DNA of 64,000 nt from Mycobacterium bohemicum DSM 44277 (GTDB lineage: Bacteria; Actinomycetota; Actinomycetes; Mycobacteriales; Mycobacteriaceae), in assembly GCF_001053185.1 (NCBI RefSeq), contig NZ_CSTD01000001.1, positions 1,730,333-1,794,332 on the forward strand, given 5' to 3'. The notes under the pieces are model-generated. The model worked only from the letters and a program-made list of their open reading frames with translations. It was not told where the DNA came from and made no database searches. A program made the position numbers and the translations under genes. The first letter of the stretch is position 1. Each line of letters begins with the position of its first letter. Shown here piece after piece: positions 60,403 through 64,000 of this stretch.

Positions 60403-62136
60403 CTACAGCTTGTTGACGTTGGCGACGATCTTGTCGGCGATCTGTCCGGCTTGGTCGCCGACGTGGTAAGCGCAGGCCCTGATGTCGACGATCACGTTGT
60501 TGGCCACGCCCAGCACCCGCTGACACCCCCAACCGTCAGCGCCCTCCTCGGAGTCGGCCATCGCGATCTTGGGCGGGGCGCCGCTCAGCTCGCCGAACGT
60601 CCAGTGAATGGTGTCGCCGTTCTTCGTCACCTCGATCGTCTTGCCCGCGCAGTCCTTCCACGTGGTCGCCGAACTCTGCAGGAACGCCTTGGCCTTGTCC
60701 GCGGACGGGAACGCGACGACGGCCTGGTTGGCCCAGTGGGTGTAGTTGTCTCCGGGCTCGGATGACACCAGTGCGCTGATCCCGGTGTAGCCGCTACCCG
60801 CATACACCGGGTCCTGGCTGGTGTAGAGCGCTCCCTGGCAGTCCGGCGCCGACAGCGTCAGCTCGGAGGTGTTCATCGCCGTGATCGGCTTGCCGGCCTC
60901 CATGGTCGAGGCGCCCATGATCGAGTTGATGTCCGACGTGCTCAGCAGCAGCGCGCTGAGCTGATCGGTGGACACCGGGTCGGGTGGCGGCGCCGGCTTG
61001 GGCCGGACGACGAGCCAGATGCCGATCCCGCTGACGACGACCACCAGCACCACCGCGACCGTGGCGACGAGGGGCCAGGGGTTGCGTTTGCGGGCGGGGT
61101 TTAAGGCGGGCCCGGGGAACTGTTGGGGCACTGGGGTATTGGGTGGCGGCGTTACCCAGTCACCGGGGAGTGGCCCGGGGGGATACGGCGCGGGCGCTGC
61201 GGGCGGCGTGCGGGGTTCGGGGGTGGCGGGGGTGGTGTCGATGGTGGGCAGGGTGGCTTCTTGGCTGCGGCGCAGGATGGTTTCGGCGTGGTTTTGGTCG
61301 GGGTCGGTGAGTGCTTCGTGGGCGGCCAGGGCCAGGTCGCCGGCGCTGGCGTAGCGGTCTTCGGGTTTTTTGGCCATGCCGCGGGCGATGACGGCGTCAA
61401 AGCCCTTGGGCACGCCGGCGTGCTGGGTGCTGGGTTGGGGGATGGCGTCCATCAGGTGGGCGGTGACCAGGCTGGCCGCGCTGTCGGCGCGGTAGGGCGG
61501 GGCGCCGGTCAGGCATTCATAGAGCACGCAGGCCAGCGCGTAGATGTCCGCGCGGTAGGTGACCTCGGCGTTGGAAAAGCGTTCGGGGGCCATGTATTTC
61601 CAGGTGCCCACGGCGGTGCCCAGTTGGGTGAGTTTCTCGTCGGTGGTCGCGCTGGCGATGCCGAAGTCGACCAGGTAGGCGAAATCGTCGCGGGTGACCA
61701 AGATGTTGGGCGGTTTGACGTCGCGGTGCATCACCCCGGCGGCGTGCGCGGCATCGAGCGCCGAGGCGATCTGGGTGATGATGGCCACCGCGCGTGGCGG
61801 GGTCAGCGGGCCGTAGCGCTTGAGCAGGCTGTCTAAGTCGGTGCCCTCGATCAGGCGCATCTCCAAAAACATCTGCCCGTCGATTTCGCCGTAATCGTGG
61901 ATGGGCACCACGTGGGGTTCTTGCAAACGACCGGCGATGCGCGCTTCGCGTTTCATCCGCTCGCGAAACACCGGGTCCTTGCTGAACTCCGCGGTCATCA
62001 GCTTGACCGCCACCGTCCATTCCTTGACGGTGTGCTCGGCCTCATACACCTCGCCCATCCCACCGCGGCCCAACAGCCGCGTCAGGCGATAGGGCCCAAA
62101 CGTCGAACCCACCCGCGAAGCCTGCGCGTCGCTCAT
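60403..62136 (-). CDS. pknH: Serine/threonine protein kinase PknH
   Basis: A 577-residue receptor kinase. The kinase domain spans about residues 10-280: GRGGMGEVY loop, VAVKLM lysine, HRDVKPPN catalytic loop, DFGIAS and the activation loop TQLGTAVGTWKYMAPE. A Pro-rich linker and one membrane helix (PLVATVAVVLVVVVSGIGIWLVV) follow. The extracellular sensor domain is PknH_C-type, with four cysteines (DCQGALY, KDCAGK, WGCQRV, RACAYH) likely in two disulfides. In M. tuberculosis it phosphorylates EmbR and DosR. Here embR is not next to it. The ATG at 62134-62136 (MSDAQASRVG) is the family start. The kinase half uses AAA and even a TTA codon, unlike the sensor half. Confidence 0.92.
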   Translation of the reverse strand: MSDAQASRVGSTFGPYRLTRLLGRGGMGEVYEAEHTVKEWTVAVKLMTAEFSKDPVFRERMKREARIAGRLQEPHVVPIHDYGEIDGQMFLEMRLIEGTDLDSLLKRYGPLTPPRAVAIITQIASALDAAHAAGVMHRDVKPPNILVTRDDFAYLVDFGIASATTDEKLTQLGTAVGTWKYMAPERFSNAEVTYRADIYALACVLYECLTGAPPYRADSAASLVTAHLMDAIPQPSTQHAGVPKGFDAVIARGMAKKPEDRYASAGDLALAAHEALTDPDQNHAETILRRSQEATLPTIDTTPATPEPRTPPAAPAPYPPGPLPGDWVTPPPNTPVPQQFPGPALNPARKRNPWPLVATVAVVLVVVVSGIGIWLVVRPKPAPPPDPVSTDQLSALLLSTSDINSIMGASTMEAGKPITAMNTSELTLSAPDCQGALYTSQDPVYAGSGYTGISALVSSEPGDNYTHWANQAVVAFPSADKAKAFLQSSATTWKDCAGKTIEVTKNGDTIHWTFGELSGAPPKIAMADSEEGADGWGCQRVLGVANNVIVDIRACAYHVGDQAGQIADKIVANVNKL

Positions 62137-62359
62137 CCGGTGAACCTCCAAACCAACCCAGGCCCGCCGACCATACCAACAAACCGCCCACCAATCCGGG
62201 TGTTTGCCCGTGACCCGCGAAGCGGGTGCTGCCACCGCCGTATATGCAGACGCCTGCCGACCACCGGCTGTGCGTGCCGCCGGATCCGCTTCAGCGCGTT
62301 CGGTGGGCAGCGTGTGACGGCCGCCAGCACCAATACCGTTGCCGCCAGGCTGAATTCGC

Positions 62360-63355
62360 TCAGCGCGCGGGCCGGGTCGGGAGCGGATTGATCAGCCTCC
62401 CGTGGGCGACCAGCGATCCGTGTTGCTTGAGGCGCTGGGTGCGGACGTTGACCTCGTAGCCGAGGATCCCGTCGATCTGCCCGAGTTGCTCGCTGAGGTA
62501 GCGGTACAGGTCGTCGGCGTCGCGGCAGATGGCAATCGCCATCAGGTTCTTGGATCCGCTCGTGGCGCCGGCGAAGGCGATCTCGTGGTGCGCCGCGATA
62601 CGTTCGCCGACGCGCTCGATGTCGCGGGGCGCCACCGTGAGCCACAGCATGCAACTGAGCTGGTGCCCCAGGCGCTCGGGTAGCACGTCGACGTCGTAGA
62701 GCAGCGCGCCGCAGGCCTCCAGCGCCGCGAGTCGCCGGCCCACCCTGGCCACCGACCAGCCGGTCCGCGCGGCGAGTTTTGCTTGCGGGGTGCGGCCATC
62801 CTCGGCGAGCGCCTCGAGGATCGGACGGTCCTCGGCGGCGGGCAAGGTCGGCTGATCGCGCGACACCGCGCAGGTCCGCTCGGCCAGGATCTGCGCGGCT
62901 TGCCGCTCGGAGAGTGGGTGGCCGTAGCCCGTCCACGGCGTGTTTGCCGGGTCGCCGAACGCATGCAGCAGCAGGTCGATGGTGATGTCCGTGACAGCCG
63001 TCGTCCGCGGCAACAGCCGCAGGAGATCCTCGCGACCGTTGCCCAGCGGCGCACGGATGACGCAGACGAGGTCGGTCCATCCCGCCAGCACATTGGCGTG
63101 GGAGACGTCGGGCCGGCGCACCAGCGCGTCGGCCAGCTGCGACACCCGCTCGGGTGCGGCGCGAATCCGGCACACCCAGCTCGCTTCGCCATCGACCCAG
63201 CGGTTCTCCAGCCCGACAACGCGCACGACGCCGTCGCGGCGCAGCCGATGGTAGCGCCGGGCGACGGTTTGCTCGGTGGCCCCGACCACGGAGGCGATCC
63301 GGCGGAATGACACCCGCGGAGCCAACTGCAGGGCATGCAGAATCTGCGCGTCCAT
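62360..63355 (-). CDS. Lrp/AsnC-family regulator with two tandem modules
   Basis: A 331-residue regulator about twice the usual Lrp length. Module 1 has an HTH (ILHALQLAPRVSFRRIASVV, TVARRYHRLRRDGVVRVVG) and a RAM-like ligand domain. Module 2, from about residue 170, has a second HTH (ILEALAEDGRTPQAKLAART, VARVGRRLAALEACGALLYD) and another RAM domain ending in DGILGYEVNVRTQ. The ATG at 63353-63355 (MDAQILHAL) is chosen; a longer start would run through the AT-rich promoter. It is divergent from the SDR gene, which is its likely target. It replaces embR of the M. tuberculosis order. Confidence 0.85.
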   Translation of the reverse strand: MDAQILHALQLAPRVSFRRIASVVGATEQTVARRYHRLRRDGVVRVVGLENRWVDGEASWVCRIRAAPERVSQLADALVRRPDVSHANVLAGWTDLVCVIRAPLGNGREDLLRLLPRTTAVTDITIDLLLHAFGDPANTPWTGYGHPLSERQAAQILAERTCAVSRDQPTLPAAEDRPILEALAEDGRTPQAKLAARTGWSVARVGRRLAALEACGALLYDVDVLPERLGHQLSCMLWLTVAPRDIERVGERIAAHHEIAFAGATSGSKNLMAIAICRDADDLYRYLSEQLGQIDGILGYEVNVRTQRLKQHGSLVAHGRLINPLPTRPAR

Positions 63356-63465
63356 GGCGTCGATCACGAGGAAATTATGCGCCAATCGCAACATTAATGA
63401 GGACTTCTCGTCAATATCGGCGCAGGCATAGCAACTTTGCGGCCGCCGCTGCCAGCCTGGAGCCC
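63356..63465. promoter_or_regulatory. Divergent promoter region between Lrp-type regulator and SDR
   Basis: A 110-bp gap, AT-rich at its left end. It contains the palindrome CATTAATG (63392-63399) and a minus-strand TAATTT that could be a -10 for the regulator. Lrp-type proteins often bind such shared regions. Confidence 0.4.
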
Positions 63466-64000
63466 ATGAACCTGACCGGCAACACCGTCCTGGTCACCGG
63501 CGGCGCCAGCGGAATCGGCCGCGGCCTCGCCGAATCCCTGCATCGAGCGGGCAACCAGGTTGTGATCGCGGGGCGCCGTCGCGACGCGCTGCGGGCCGTC
63601 GCCGATGCGAACCCGGGCATGGAATGCCGTCGCGTGGACCTTGCCGAGCCGGCCGGCATCGACCGGCTGGCCGCCGAACTTCGCGCCGGCCACCCCGGCC
63701 TGAACGTCCTCGTCAACAACGCGGGCATCATGCTCTCCGAGGACCTGCTGGCCGGTCAGGCCGCCCTCGCCGGGATCGCCGAGGCCACGGTGGCGGTCAA
63801 TCTACTCGGCCCGATGAGGCTCACTGCAGCGCTACTACCGACCCTGCTGGGCCAACCGCACGCCGCGATCGTGAACGTGACCTCCGCGTTGGCGTTCGTG
63901 CCCAAAGCGGTCGCGCCGACCTACTCGGCAACCAAAGCGGGCCTGCACTCCTACACCCAGTCGCTTCGCCGCCAATTGCGCCACACCTGCGTCCAGGTGA
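63466..64000 (+). CDS. Short-chain dehydrogenase (DltE-like), cut by window edge
   Basis: The first 178 codons of a gene running off the right edge. It is a classical SDR: VLVTGGASGIGRGLAESLHR cofactor motif, LNVLVNNAGIM, the serine in IVNVTSALAFVP and YSATKAGLHSYTQSL. The DltE-like subgroup (COG3967) often acts on small carbonyl compounds; substrate unknown. It is divergent from the two-module Lrp regulator, which probably controls it. The ATG at 63466 starts MNLTGNTVLVTGG, the normal family N-terminus. Confidence 0.88.
   Translation, partial: MNLTGNTVLVTGGASGIGRGLAESLHRAGNQVVIAGRRRDALRAVADANPGMECRRVDLAEPAGIDRLAAELRAGHPGLNVLVNNAGIMLSEDLLAGQAALAGIAEATVAVNLLGPMRLTAALLPTLLGQPHAAIVNVTSALAFVPKAVAPTYSATKAGLHSYTQSLRRQLRHTCVQV

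Overview
The window looks like a chromosomal segment of a slow-growing Mycobacterium, most like the M. avium complex. It is GC-rich, and gene order follows M. tuberculosis Rv1212c-Rv1266c almost throughout. All comparisons with M. tuberculosis are from memory, because no database was searched. There are no tRNA, rRNA, insertion-sequence, phage or CRISPR features.

Layout: 1-1.7 kb, divergent glycogen/alpha-glucan genes glgA (cut by the edge) and glgC. 1.7-7.2 kb, a leftward block with a CocE-type hydrolase, a membrane methyltransferase, a two-gene ABC exporter and its TetR regulator. 7.2-10.3 kb, the sigE-rseA-htrA-tatB envelope-stress locus, which is badly disrupted here. 10.4-15.2 kb, leftward mrp, a lytic transglycosylase, DUF1003, MgtE-N/CBS and DUF4190 membrane proteins. 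15.4-20.8 kb, the LpqY-SugABC trehalose importer followed by a SUFU-domain gene. 20.8-29.1 kb, corA, mdh, NAD-malic enzyme, lpqZ, an SDR and two tandem paralogous methyltransferases. 29.2-39.9 kb, kgd, a membrane protein, a DHA2 exporter and a nuclease-helicase. 39.9-52.4 kb, lprE, deaD, an acyltransferase, a methyltransferase, TetR-cyp130, an FAD oxidase, tap, a uracil-DNA glycosylase, a flavin monooxygenase and a luciferase-like protein. 52.4-64 kb, a frameshifted cyclic-di-GMP protein, HIT, amiB2, a Rv1264-type adenylyl cyclase, a probable Mcr11 small RNA, abmR, pknH without embR, an Lrp/AsnC regulator and an edge-cut SDR.

The most striking part is 7.39-9.86 kb. The 3' end of the Rv1220c-like O-methyltransferase is joined across a 9-bp shared sequence to the inside of sigE. 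rseA runs without its stop codon into a roughly 130-bp inverted internal piece of another sigma-factor gene (sigL-like), which then joins htrA about 160 codons in, so htrA has no start codon. This is either a microhomology-driven rearrangement of the stress locus or a chimeric assembly of a GC-rich gap. Two one-base indels elsewhere (a five-C run that fuses a transglycosylase frame to mrp, and an extra base splitting a GGDEF-EAL gene) make sequence or assembly error a serious alternative.

Regulatory features visible here include -10 boxes 6-7 nt upstream of start codons at several genes (likely leaderless mRNAs), inverted repeats over the cyp130-tetR promoter, a triple TGTAA repeat before abmR, and two families of recurring intergenic palindromes.
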